A stretch of DNA of 24,351 bases, from positions 1-24,351 of the forward strand of contig JBGQJC010000038.1 in the NCBI GenBank assembly GCA_041498815.1. Reading direction: 5' to 3'. Below, piece by piece: positions 1 to 5,948 of this stretch (position 1 is the stretch's first letter; the number at the start of each line of letters is the position of its first letter). The translations under genes and the position numbers were made by a program. The notes beneath the pieces were generated by a model that was not told the DNA's origin, ran no database searches, and saw only the letters and a list, made by a program, of their open reading frames with translations. The DNA comes from DATDPM01 sp041498815 (GTDB lineage Bacteria; Pseudomonadota; Alphaproteobacteria; DATDPM01).

Positions 1-230
1 AAGGGTCATGGAATCGTCTCCGGCAACGGTTGGGGCGCGAGCCACAGTATCAGGGGCACAGTATCAGGGGCGATGGGTGCCGGGAATTGCCGTGCTGTCC
101 GGCGGAAATCTTTGCAGGACCATCCGTCAGTACCGTAACAATCGCCGCCGTTCGTTATATATAGGGGGTTTCCGGAGCCTCGCGCTGGGCGCGTGAAGAC
201 AAATCACGGACTATCCGAAAGGAGGATCGA
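1..230. other. intergenic/leader region with 14-bp tandem duplication
   Basis: No convincing gene. A 14-bp unit (CACAGTATCAGGGG) occurs twice back to back at 43-56 and 57-70. An AT-rich TATATATA-like run around 157-165 could be part of a promoter for the gene starting at 231, but no matching -35 box is clear. Confidence 0.4.
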
Positions 231-656
231 ATGAAAGGATCCATCATAGGCGTGGCGGCCGTGCTCTATCTCATTGCCGGAACGGCCGTCGCCGGAACGG
301 CCGTAGCCGGAGCGGGCCCGGCTTCGATTCCCGCGGCCCCGATCGTGATCACGGAGGACACGTTCCAAACCCCCTCGGACCAAACCTTTTGGTCCGTCAA
401 GCCGGGGGACGAACCCTTGAGCGAGCCCGGCCTCAGCGGCCCCGGCAGCCCCGGCGGCGCGCCACCCGCCTTGCAAACTTCGCCGGCCCTGCCGCCGCTG
501 TCTTCGCAAAGCTTCAGCGGAAGTACCCCGGGCAACCCGACCGCCCCGCTCTCCCGGGACGATTCATCCCAAAGCTCCAGCGGCCATATGTCCGGCGGCT
601 CGACCGCCCCGCTGCCGCGGGACAGTTCGCCCGGCCACGGCGGCTCTCGATTCTGA
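231..656 (+). CDS. small secreted Pro/Ser/Gly-rich hypothetical protein
   Basis: The gene encodes 141 aa. The start is fixed by a near-perfect Shine-Dalgarno, AAAGGAGG at 218-225, five bases before the ATG. Residues 1 to about 27 look like a Sec signal peptide: Met-Lys, then a hydrophobic core, then AVAG repeats. The repeats are encoded by a 15-bp unit repeated in DNA at about 276-311. The mature part is low in complexity and rich in Pro, Ser and Gly, with two related blocks containing TAPLSRD and TAPLPRD, so it is probably disordered and exported to the periplasm or surface. No domain is recognised and no function is offered. The last seven codons, stop included, are duplicated just downstream (see the repeat at 636-709). 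The downstream neighbour, ompW, is on the other strand, so this is a single-gene unit. Confidence 0.75.
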   Translation: MKGSIIGVAAVLYLIAGTAVAGTAVAGAGPASIPAAPIVITEDTFQTPSDQTFWSVKPGDEPLSEPGLSGPGSPGGAPPALQTSPALPPLSSQSFSGSTPGNPTAPLSRDDSSQSSSGHMSGGSTAPLPRDSSPGHGGSRF

Positions 657-709
657 CACGGCGGCTCTCGATTCTGACACGGCGGGCCGGTCTGACACGG
701 CGGGCCGGT
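636..709 (+). repeat. tandem repeat across the stop codon of the secreted-protein gene
   Basis: A 21-bp unit at 636-656 (codons HGGSRF plus TGA) is repeated exactly at 657-677. An 18-bp variant follows at 678-695 (HGGPV plus TGA), then a partial unit at 696-709. All units are multiples of three, so they stay in frame. Each copy ends in TGA followed by C, and the frame closes at TAA 720-722. Confidence 0.9.
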
Positions 710-929
710 GCGCGTGAAATAAGAGCCGACCGGCTTCCGGATCCTGGTGTAGACCGGAAGCGCGGCCGGCGAAGCGGCCGGGTGGGAGGACTACTCTTGC
801 CCGCCCGTTGGCCGATGTTGGCGGCCCAGGCGTGTCGTTGGAGAATCGCCGCTGGTCACTATCCGCGGTTTCAATCGATACACGCTCGAGCTCCGGCGTC
901 CCTGCGCTTCGAGCGATTCGATGAATTCG
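710..929. other. non-coding region with two GC-rich inverted repeats
   Basis: This is the rest of the 336-base gap between the first gene and ompW. It holds a hairpin with 8-bp arms GCTTCCGG (733-740) and CCGGAAGC (754-761), directly followed by two CGGCCG copies around GCGAAG. No T-run follows, so this is at most a 3'-end structure for the upstream transcript. No supported gene was seen. Confidence 0.45.
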
Positions 930-966
930 AAAAAGAAAAGGCCCGCGGGTTCAAGCGCCGCGCGCC
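930..966 (-). terminator. intrinsic terminator of ompW
   Basis: Read on the minus strand, a stem formed by 958-966 with 940-948 (9 positions with one mismatch) and a 9-nt loop is followed by TTTTCTTTTT. It lies 27 bases past the ompW stop. Its T-tract side closely resembles the terminator at 1808-1844. Confidence 0.7.
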
Positions 967-992
967 AAACGCGTCTCGAACGGTTGTTTGTT

Positions 993-1664
993 CTAGAACC
1001 GGGTACCCACGCCCACGCCGATGATGAGCGGGTTGATATCCACCTGGGCGCGGCGCACCGTGTTGCCGGTCGTCAGCGTCACATCCGGAGCGATGTTCAC
1101 GAATTTCACGTCGAAGTTGACGAAGATATCCTTGGCGACGTCGATGTCGACGCCCGCCTGACCCGCCACGCCGAAGCTGTTATCGATGTCGATGCTTGTG
1201 TGTCCGCCGAGCGCCGTATCGAGGCTGGCGGTCGAGCTCTCGTCGAAGAAAATGGTGTAGTTGACGCCGATACCGACATACGGGCGGATCCAGTTCTTGG
1301 GCATGAAGTGGTACTGCAATGCGAGGACCGGCGGCAGCAGATACGCGTCCCCGATCTTGCCGAGCGCCGAGATCGTGCCCTCGCCCTGTAAGTCGTGGAC
1401 CGGAACGGCGAGGATCAGCTCCGCGCCGATGTTTTCGGTGAACATGTAGCTGAGGTCGAGCTCGGCCGTGGGGGCGCTGACGACGCCGATTCTTGCAGTG
1501 GGAAGATCGGGGCTGACGCCGCTGCTGCTATCGATCGGGTCGACCCAAATTCCCCGGACCCGGACCAGGATGTCACCTTCGTCGAGGGCAAGGGCGGGAG
1601 CGATGGTTGCGGCGAGAAAGACGGCGATTGCCGCCGGCAAAACGGCGCGACTGACATTTCTCAT
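993..1664 (-). CDS. ompW: OmpW family outer membrane beta-barrel protein
   Basis: The gene encodes 223 aa. The ATG at 1664 is chosen over the upstream one because a signal peptide begins there (MRNVSRAVLP, hydrophobic core to about residue 23, cleavage near ALA at 24-26) and AGAGGGG precedes it. The mature protein shows OmpW traits: an opening strand (GDILVRVRGIWVDP), aromatic/Gly-alternating strands, the segment RPYVGIGVNYTIFF, and a C-terminus ending GVGVGTRF. A terminal Phe is typical of proteins inserted by the BAM complex. OmpW proteins form small eight-stranded barrels with a hydrophobic channel and are often tuned by oxygen or stress. No FNR box was found in this leader. An intrinsic terminator follows. 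It is transcribed alone. Confidence 0.9.
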   Translation of the reverse strand: MRNVSRAVLPAAIAVFLAATIAPALALDEGDILVRVRGIWVDPIDSSSGVSPDLPTARIGVVSAPTAELDLSYMFTENIGAELILAVPVHDLQGEGTISALGKIGDAYLLPPVLALQYHFMPKNWIRPYVGIGVNYTIFFDESSTASLDTALGGHTSIDIDNSFGVAGQAGVDIDVAKDIFVNFDVKFVNIAPDVTLTTGNTVRRAQVDINPLIIGVGVGTRF

Positions 1665-1807
1665 GGCAATATCCCCTCTTTCCCGGGGCAGCTTCAGGTC
1701 GTGCCTGTATACATATTCTTCGTCAATATCCATAAAGTTCTTAAGGATATATAGGATGAGGGGGGTTTTTCAGGCGCGCGCGTCAAATTGCGGCACCCGT
1801 GGTGCCT

Positions 1808-1844
1808 AAAAAGAAAAGGCCCCGCGGGTTTTAACCCGCGGGGC
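1808..1844 (-). terminator. strong intrinsic terminator of the PepSY-like gene
   Basis: Near-perfect hairpin: arm 1819-1829 pairs with 1834-1844 around a TTTA loop. On the minus strand it is followed by CCTTTTCTTTTT (1808-1818 region). It sits about 77 bases after the stop of the minus-strand gene at 1921. Confidence 0.85.
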
Positions 1845-1920
1845 GCCCCAATCGGGACCAAGTTTGGGGGAAGATAGGTTTCGCCGCCGCTTGCGCGGCG
1901 CCTTTGACCCGGATGCGCGT

Positions 1921-2190
1921 TTAGCCTTTCACCTTGCCGGTGACGGCGTCGATGACGATGAGCTTGGTCGATCCGTCCTTCGTCACGTAACGGATCTCGT
2001 AGGCGCGCGCCTCACGGTTGTAATGCACCGCCGAAAAATCTCCGTAATCGGTGCGCGCTTCGACGGTGCCGATGACCCTCGACACCGGAACGATAGGCCG
2101 CTCCGTACGCGCCGCCAGCTCTTCCGCTGACGCCGCGGAAGTCGCGGCAACGGCCGCAAGCCCCAACAGGGCTGCTTTCCACTTCGTCAT
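1921..2190 (-). CDS. small periplasmic PepSY-like protein
   Basis: The gene encodes 89 aa. The start at 2190 is chosen because MTKWKAALLG opens a clean signal peptide ending ASA-EE near residue 22, with a GGAGAGAG purine run upstream. The mature ~65 residues end with YEIRYVTKDGSTKLIVIDAV then TGKVKG. That matches the closing strand and turn of a PepSY repeat (hydrophobic strand, Asp, T-G-K-V). PepSY modules are small periplasmic or secreted domains often linked to protease inhibition or envelope sensing; the role here is not known. It is divergent from the LysR gene with about 137 bases between starts, so it is a plausible target of that regulator, though this is inferred from layout only. 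Its own terminator lies at 1808-1844. Confidence 0.75.
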   Translation of the reverse strand: MTKWKAALLGLAAVAATSAASAEELAARTERPIVPVSRVIGTVEARTDYGDFSAVHYNREARAYEIRYVTKDGSTKLIVIDAVTGKVKG

Positions 2191-2291
2191 GCTCTCTCTC
2201 CATTCGTTGTGGCCCCGCGAGCGGGGCCCTATTTCCGCCGCCCGATATAGGGCGTGCTTGTTGCAGTCAATTTGGAGCCGAGGCATAATTA

Positions 2292-2309
2292 ATCAAATTT
2301 ATAGTTGAT
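2292..2309 (+). promoter_or_regulatory. candidate LysR operator dyad ATCAA-N8-TTGAT
   Basis: Perfect inverted repeat ATCAA (2292-2296) and TTGAT (2305-2309) in the only AT-rich stretch between the divergent PepSY-like and LysR genes. It lies 19 bases before the preferred LysR start. The spacing does not match the classic T-N11-A exactly, so binding by this regulator is inference. Confidence 0.4.
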
Positions 2310-2327
2310 ATGGAGCGGATCATTGTA

Positions 2328-3230
2328 ATGAATTTAGCATCTATAGACCTGAATTTGCTGGTCGTTTTTGACGCCCTGATGGCGGAGCGAAGCGTCACCA
2401 AGGCGGGGCGCCGGATCGGCTTGACCCAGCCTGCGGTGAGCAATGCGCTCAACCGCCTGCGGCATCTGGTGAAGGACGACTTGTTCCTGCGCGGGCCCAA
2501 GGGCATGCGCCCGACGCCCCGGGCGCTCGAATTGGCGGGCCCGGTGGGCCAAGCCCTGGCCCAGGTGGAGCAGGCCTTGCAGCCGGCCGCCTTCGAGCCT
2601 TTGACCGCTACCAACACCTTCCGCCTGGCGATGGCGGATTACGCGGCCTCCCTCATCCTCCCGCCCTTGGCCCACCGCCTCGAACGGGAGGCCCCGGCGG
2701 TCGATATCCGGGTCCGGGTCAACGACAACATCAGTGCATCCGGGCTTCTCGACCGCCACGAGATCGATTTCGCCATCGGCTATCACAGCGACTGGCCGGA
2801 ACGTTTCGGCGGCCGGGTCCTGTTCAGCGAAACCTATGTCTGCGTCATGCGGCGCGGGCACCCCTTGGCGCGCGACCGCATCGGCATCGAGGATTTTGCC
2901 TCCGCCCGGCACCTTCTGGTGACGCTGACCGGCGAGGCGACCGGTTTCGTGGATCGCCTGTTGCGCCGCCACGGATTAAAGCGCCGCATCGCCATGACGG
3001 CGAACCAGTTCCTGGTGGCACCCCTCATCATCCAGAATTCGGACATGATCATGACGCTGGCGGTGCGCACCGCCGAACGCTTCGCCGAGGTCAACAACCT
3101 CCATCTCGTGCCGGTGCCGCTCGAGCCGGACCCGATCGACCTCACGCTGCTCTGGCACAAGGAGCTGAGCCGCCATCCGGCCCATGAATGGATGCGCGGC
3201 ATGCTGGTGGAAATCTGCCGCGAGTTGTGA
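2328..3230 (+). CDS. LysR family transcriptional regulator
   Basis: The gene encodes 300 aa from the ATG at 2328; the in-frame ATG at 2310 would add six residues. The later start is preferred because family members of this type begin M-N-x-x-x-I-D-L-N-L-L-V-V-F. Residues about 1-60 form the winged helix-turn-helix (VTKAGRRIGLTQPAVSNALN, RLRHLVKDDLFLR). Residues about 88-295 form the periplasmic-binding-like effector domain. The subgroup resembles NodD/NahR/PnbR-type LysR proteins with the LIxPLxHRLxxEAP signature. The effector cannot be predicted. It is divergent from the PepSY-like gene, the usual position of a LysR target, and its stop lies six bases from the convergent EF-hand gene. Confidence 0.93.
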   Translation: MNLASIDLNLLVVFDALMAERSVTKAGRRIGLTQPAVSNALNRLRHLVKDDLFLRGPKGMRPTPRALELAGPVGQALAQVEQALQPAAFEPLTATNTFRLAMADYAASLILPPLAHRLEREAPAVDIRVRVNDNISASGLLDRHEIDFAIGYHSDWPERFGGRVLFSETYVCVMRRGHPLARDRIGIEDFASARHLLVTLTGEATGFVDRLLRRHGLKRRIAMTANQFLVAPLIIQNSDMIMTLAVRTAERFAEVNNLHLVPVPLEPDPIDLTLLWHKELSRHPAHEWMRGMLVEICREL

Positions 3231-3236
3231 GGCCGC

Positions 3237-3842
3237 CTATTGGTTCGCCTTCGGTTTTCCTTCGTCGAGCATCCCGTTCACGACGGCCGAGAATTTGCCA
3301 AGCCGGTGCGCCAGATCCTTGCGGTCGACGGAATTGGGATCTTGCAGAACCTTTCCCAGCGGCCGGTCGTCGAGCTTGACGTCCGTCAGAAGCTCGGCGC
3401 GCGAAAGCTTGCCGCTGCCCGCGGTATTGAGCCCGGCAAAGATGTTATCGAGGCCGATCGAATCGATCACGATCAGGCCGAGCGTAACACCCGTGCGCTG
3501 CGGGCCCGTCAGATCGCCGCCCTTCCAGGTCAGCCAATCCTGGACCTCGGCCCGCACCGCCTTGACCTCGGAAGGCTCCAGATATCCGTCCCGGTTGGTG
3601 TCGGCGAAGTGCCAGCCCATGTCGACGCAATGCCCCGACGGCTCGAAACTGCACACCGGCGAACTCGCGGCGATGAAGCGGTCGAAGGCGAGCACCGCGG
3701 CGGATGGGGGCTCGGGCGGGACCGCCGCTTCCGCCGCGAACAGCCGGGCCGCGGGGAAAACCAGCGCCATGCCGAAAATCCAACACCGCATCCATGCGAG
3801 GTGGAGCCGCGGCACCGGCCTCGTGTCTCCCATCGGGGCCAT
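3237..3842 (-). CDS. secreted EF-hand protein
   Basis: The gene encodes 201 aa. The start at 3842 has GGAG about ten bases upstream and lies six bases past the yajQ stop, so the two genes are very probably one transcript. Met18 at 3791 is an alternative. A signal peptide spans about 1-37: basic RPVPRLHLAWMR, then a hydrophobic core, then LFA-AEA. One canonical EF-hand loop is visible at residues 81-92 with ligands D81, N83, D85, G86, L88 and E92. A second at 139-150 is degenerate: N139, A141, S143, G144 and E150 align, but the acidic ligands at positions 1, 3 and 5 are lost. One Ca2+ site plus a structural partner is therefore likely. Function is unknown. Confidence 0.82.
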   Translation of the reverse strand: MAPMGDTRPVPRLHLAWMRCWIFGMALVFPAARLFAAEAAVPPEPPSAAVLAFDRFIAASSPVCSFEPSGHCVDMGWHFADTNRDGYLEPSEVKAVRAEVQDWLTWKGGDLTGPQRTGVTLGLIVIDSIGLDNIFAGLNTAGSGKLSRAELLTDVKLDDRPLGKVLQDPNSVDRKDLAHRLGKFSAVVNGMLDEGKPKANQ

Positions 3843-3847
3843 GATCT

Positions 3848-4333
3848 TCAGCTCCGCATGTTCACGTATTGCAGCGGCTGCGTGATTTGCAAACCGCGCA
3901 CCAACGCGATCGCCGCCTGAAGATCGTCGATCTTCTTGCCCGACACGCGCAATTCGTCGCCCTGGATCGCAACCTGGACCTTGAGCTTGCTGTCCTTGAT
4001 CTCCTTCACGATGCGCCGGGACAGTTCCGCATCCACGCCTTGGCGGATTTCGACGATTTGGCGCAGCGCATTGCCGGCGGCGCGCTCCGGGGTCTGGAAG
4101 TCCAGCGCGCCGGGGCTCAATTTGCGCCGCGCGAAATAGCCGCGCAAAAGCTCCTGCATCTGCTTGAGCTTCATCTCGTCGTCGGCCGTGATCGTGATGG
4201 TGTTGTCGGCGCGGATCATGGTGCAATTCGAGCCTTTGAAATCGAAGCGCTGGGTGATCTCCCGCGTGACCCCGGCGATCGCGTTGTCCACCTCATGAAC
4301 GTCGGTCTTGGAAACGATGTCGAAGGACGGCAT
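3848..4333 (-). CDS. yajQ: YajQ family nucleotide-binding protein
   Basis: The gene encodes 161 aa, the usual size for the family. It starts at MPSFDIVSKTDVHEVDNAI, the standard YajQ N-terminus; upstream in-frame residues are not family-like. Further hallmarks are RFDFKGS, the ADDEMKLKQMQELL helix, and the C-terminal GDELRVSGKKIDDLQAAI followed by LP/QYVNMR-type ending. Members are two-lobed RNA/nucleotide-binding proteins, and some Xanthomonas and Pseudomonas homologues bind cyclic di-GMP. It is the first gene of a two-gene unit with the EF-hand protein downstream. The 187-base region upstream is shared with the divergent methyltransferase. A TATAGT hexamer on the minus strand near 4361-4366 is a candidate -10. 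Confidence 0.95.
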   Translation of the reverse strand: MPSFDIVSKTDVHEVDNAIAGVTREITQRFDFKGSNCTMIRADNTITITADDEMKLKQMQELLRGYFARRKLSPGALDFQTPERAAGNALRQIVEIRQGVDAELSRRIVKEIKDSKLKVQVAIQGDELRVSGKKIDDLQAAIALVRGLQITQPLQYVNMRS

Positions 4334-4385
4334 GGCGGGCCTAAGCGTTCTTGCGGCGCTACTATACCAATCGGCAGGGCCCCCG

Positions 4386-4409
4386 CCAGATGCGGCCCCA
4401 GATGCGGCC
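4386..4409. repeat. 12-bp tandem duplication in the yajQ leader region
   Basis: CCAGATGCGGCC occurs at 4386-4397 and again at 4398-4409, in the divergent promoter region between yajQ and the methyltransferase. Confidence 0.85.
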
Positions 4410-4520
4410 AAAGGCCCGTCAAGGCCGGGAGGGGCATGGCGAAAGTCCCGCCGGTAATGCTAGGATTCGCCTTCCTGCGGCCTTAGAACCCTCGTAGCTT
4501 CGGCCGGGAAAGGCGAGGCC

Positions 4521-5153
4521 ATGAACGTCCGGGACGAAACCGTTTTGTTCGCCAAATGGCTGCGCGACCCGTTCCGCATCGGAGCGTTGGTTCCGAGCGG
4601 GCCGGCGCTCGACCGCGCCATGGCGGCCGCGGTCGATGTCCGGCGTCCGGGCGCGGTGGTCGAGCTTGGCGGCGGCACCGGGGCGGTCACGCGCGCCTTG
4701 CTGAAAGCGGGAATAGCACCCCGCGATCTGGTGATCATCGAGCGGGACGAGGGACTTTACCGGCTGCTCACCCAGCGCTTCCCGGGCTCGTGCGTGATCC
4801 ATGGCGATGCGCTCCGTGCCAAACAACTGGTGACGCGCGCGGGCGTCGGCCCGGTGAAGGCGGTCGTCTCCAGCCTGCCGCTTCTCGCCATGAAGGGGCG
4901 CCGGCAGAAAATCCTGCTCCTCCAGTCCTTCGCCCTCATGGGCGAAGACGGGCTTTTCGTGCAATTCACCTATGGCCCGGCCTCGCCGGTGCCGGAACGG
5001 CGGCTGCGCCGCATGGGCCTCGAAGCCAGGCTCGCCGACCGGGTATGGCTCAATGTTCCGCCGGCCACGGTTTGGCGCTTCACGGCGCCCGCCGTATCGG
5101 CCGAGCGGGTGCGGGGTTTCTGGCGCGACCGCGAACGGGCGCTCGGCGTCTAA
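4521..5153 (+). CDS. class I SAM-dependent methyltransferase, PmtA-like
   Basis: The gene encodes 210 aa. The ATG at 4521 follows an AAGGCGAGG purine-rich Shine-Dalgarno-like run. The SAM-binding motif I is VVELGGGTGAVT at residues 47-58, motif II is an acidic IIERD at about 73-77, and the motif IV region is VVSSLPLLAM (about 115-124). The N-terminal FAKWLRDPFRIGALVPSGP (SR/PS-type substrate helix) and the SSLPLL motif are typical of rhizobial PmtA-type phosphatidylethanolamine N-methyltransferases and related KsgA-like enzymes. The inferred role is membrane-lipid (phosphatidylcholine) methylation at the cytoplasmic face of the inner membrane. Substrate is uncertain, because lipid and rRNA methyltransferases share this fold. 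It is divergent from yajQ. Confidence 0.82.
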   Translation: MNVRDETVLFAKWLRDPFRIGALVPSGPALDRAMAAAVDVRRPGAVVELGGGTGAVTRALLKAGIAPRDLVIIERDEGLYRLLTQRFPGSCVIHGDALRAKQLVTRAGVGPVKAVVSSLPLLAMKGRRQKILLLQSFALMGEDGLFVQFTYGPASPVPERRLRRMGLEARLADRVWLNVPPATVWRFTAPAVSAERVRGFWRDRERALGV

Positions 5154-5163
5154 AGGCAATTCC

Positions 5164-5195
5164 AAATTCACGCCGCGATCAAAATTCACGCCGCG
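5164..5195. repeat. tandem repeat between convergent genes
   Basis: AAATTCACGCCGCG at 5164-5177 recurs at 5182-5195 (unit 18 bp). It fills most of the 59-base gap between the converging stops at 5153 and 5213. Confidence 0.85.
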
Positions 5196-5212
5196 CCGTT
5201 TCCGGGCCGGCG

Positions 5213-5722
5213 CTACGGCGCCGGTTGGGTTTCGGCTTGCACCGGCGGCGGGATGGGGCACAGCTGCACGTCGTGATCCGTCGCATAGGGGCGCGAGGCC
5301 GCAAAGCCGGCGAGCTGGGAAGGATCGAGCGCCATCACGTAACTGAACATCGAAGCTTCGTTTTCGCAATAGACGCCGTTCGAACCCCACGACCAGCTCC
5401 GCACCACGGCGACGTTGGCAAGGCGCGTCACCATCAGGTTCATCTCGTCTTCGCCGCCCGGCCCATAGACCCGCGTGAAGTAATTGCGGAACGCGGTGCC
5501 GTGCGCGATCAAAACCTCCTGGAATTTGGTCGCGAAGGCGTTGTAATCGGCGTTCCTCCCGCAATTCAAGGCGGCCACGACCAGCTCGGTTTGGAGCACC
5601 CGGGCATCGAGCGCCGCTTGCTCGTCTTGAAGGGCGCAGTCTTCCGCCAGGGCTTGTTGAGATACGATGGATAGCGTCGCGGCGAATGCAGCGGCGCGCA
5701 GGAGTCGCGGAGTAGCGCGCAT
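5213..5722 (-). CDS. secreted four-cysteine hypothetical protein
   Basis: The gene encodes 169 aa. The start at 5722 is supported by GAGGGGGG upstream and by the signal peptide that begins there (MRATPRLLRAAAFAATLSIV, cleavage after QALA at residue 26). The mature part has four cysteines (EDCAL, LNCGR, VYCEN, QLCPI), enough for two disulfides in the periplasm. It looks mostly helical and ends in a Pro-rich tail (PIPPPVQAETQPAP). No domain is recognised. It is divergent from typA, with a 226-base region between the starts. Confidence 0.75.
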   Translation of the reverse strand: MRATPRLLRAAAFAATLSIVSQQALAEDCALQDEQAALDARVLQTELVVAALNCGRNADYNAFATKFQEVLIAHGTAFRNYFTRVYGPGGEDEMNLMVTRLANVAVVRSWSWGSNGVYCENEASMFSYVMALDPSQLAGFAASRPYATDHDVQLCPIPPPVQAETQPAP

Positions 5723-5871
5723 GAATCCCCCCTCGGATTGCGTTGACCGGCCCGCCTCCGGAACGGGCCGGGACGGCAAATTGTACCCGATTCCGGCCCC
5801 GGCCGGAACCGCTCCCGACACCCAGGAGTCGAAACCGGGAGGTTCCGTGGTTAACGGGCCACGCAAACGGC

Positions 5872-5901
5872 TTGCCGCCTGGCGCCGCCGCCCTATATAA
5901 C
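5872..5901 (+). promoter_or_regulatory. typA promoter, TTGCCG-16-TATATA
   Basis: TTGCCG at 5872-5877 and TATATA at 5894-5899 are spaced 16 bases apart, a sigma-70-type arrangement. Transcription would begin near 5907, leaving a leader of about 40 bases before typA. Confidence 0.55.
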
Positions 5902-5948
5902 AGCCGCGCGGCCTGCCCCCCGGCCACCCCATTCACCGGAAAGTCCCC

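Noticed and set aside
8..196. 62-aa frame at the left edge
   Set aside because: It passes through the 14-bp duplication, has no ribosome site and no protein-like pattern.
389..1024. 211-aa plus-strand frame over the first gene and the gap
   Set aside because: Arg-rich frame with no ribosome site. It overlaps the signal-peptide gene that has a strong Shine-Dalgarno.
1665..1807. FNR box in the ompW leader, expected from E. coli
   Set aside because: No TTGAT-N4-ATCAA or close variant was found; only TTGACG without a matching -10.
5370..5390. GTTCGAACCCC as a tRNA T-arm
   Set aside because: It lies inside the secreted four-cysteine gene and no acceptor or anticodon arms can be formed around it.
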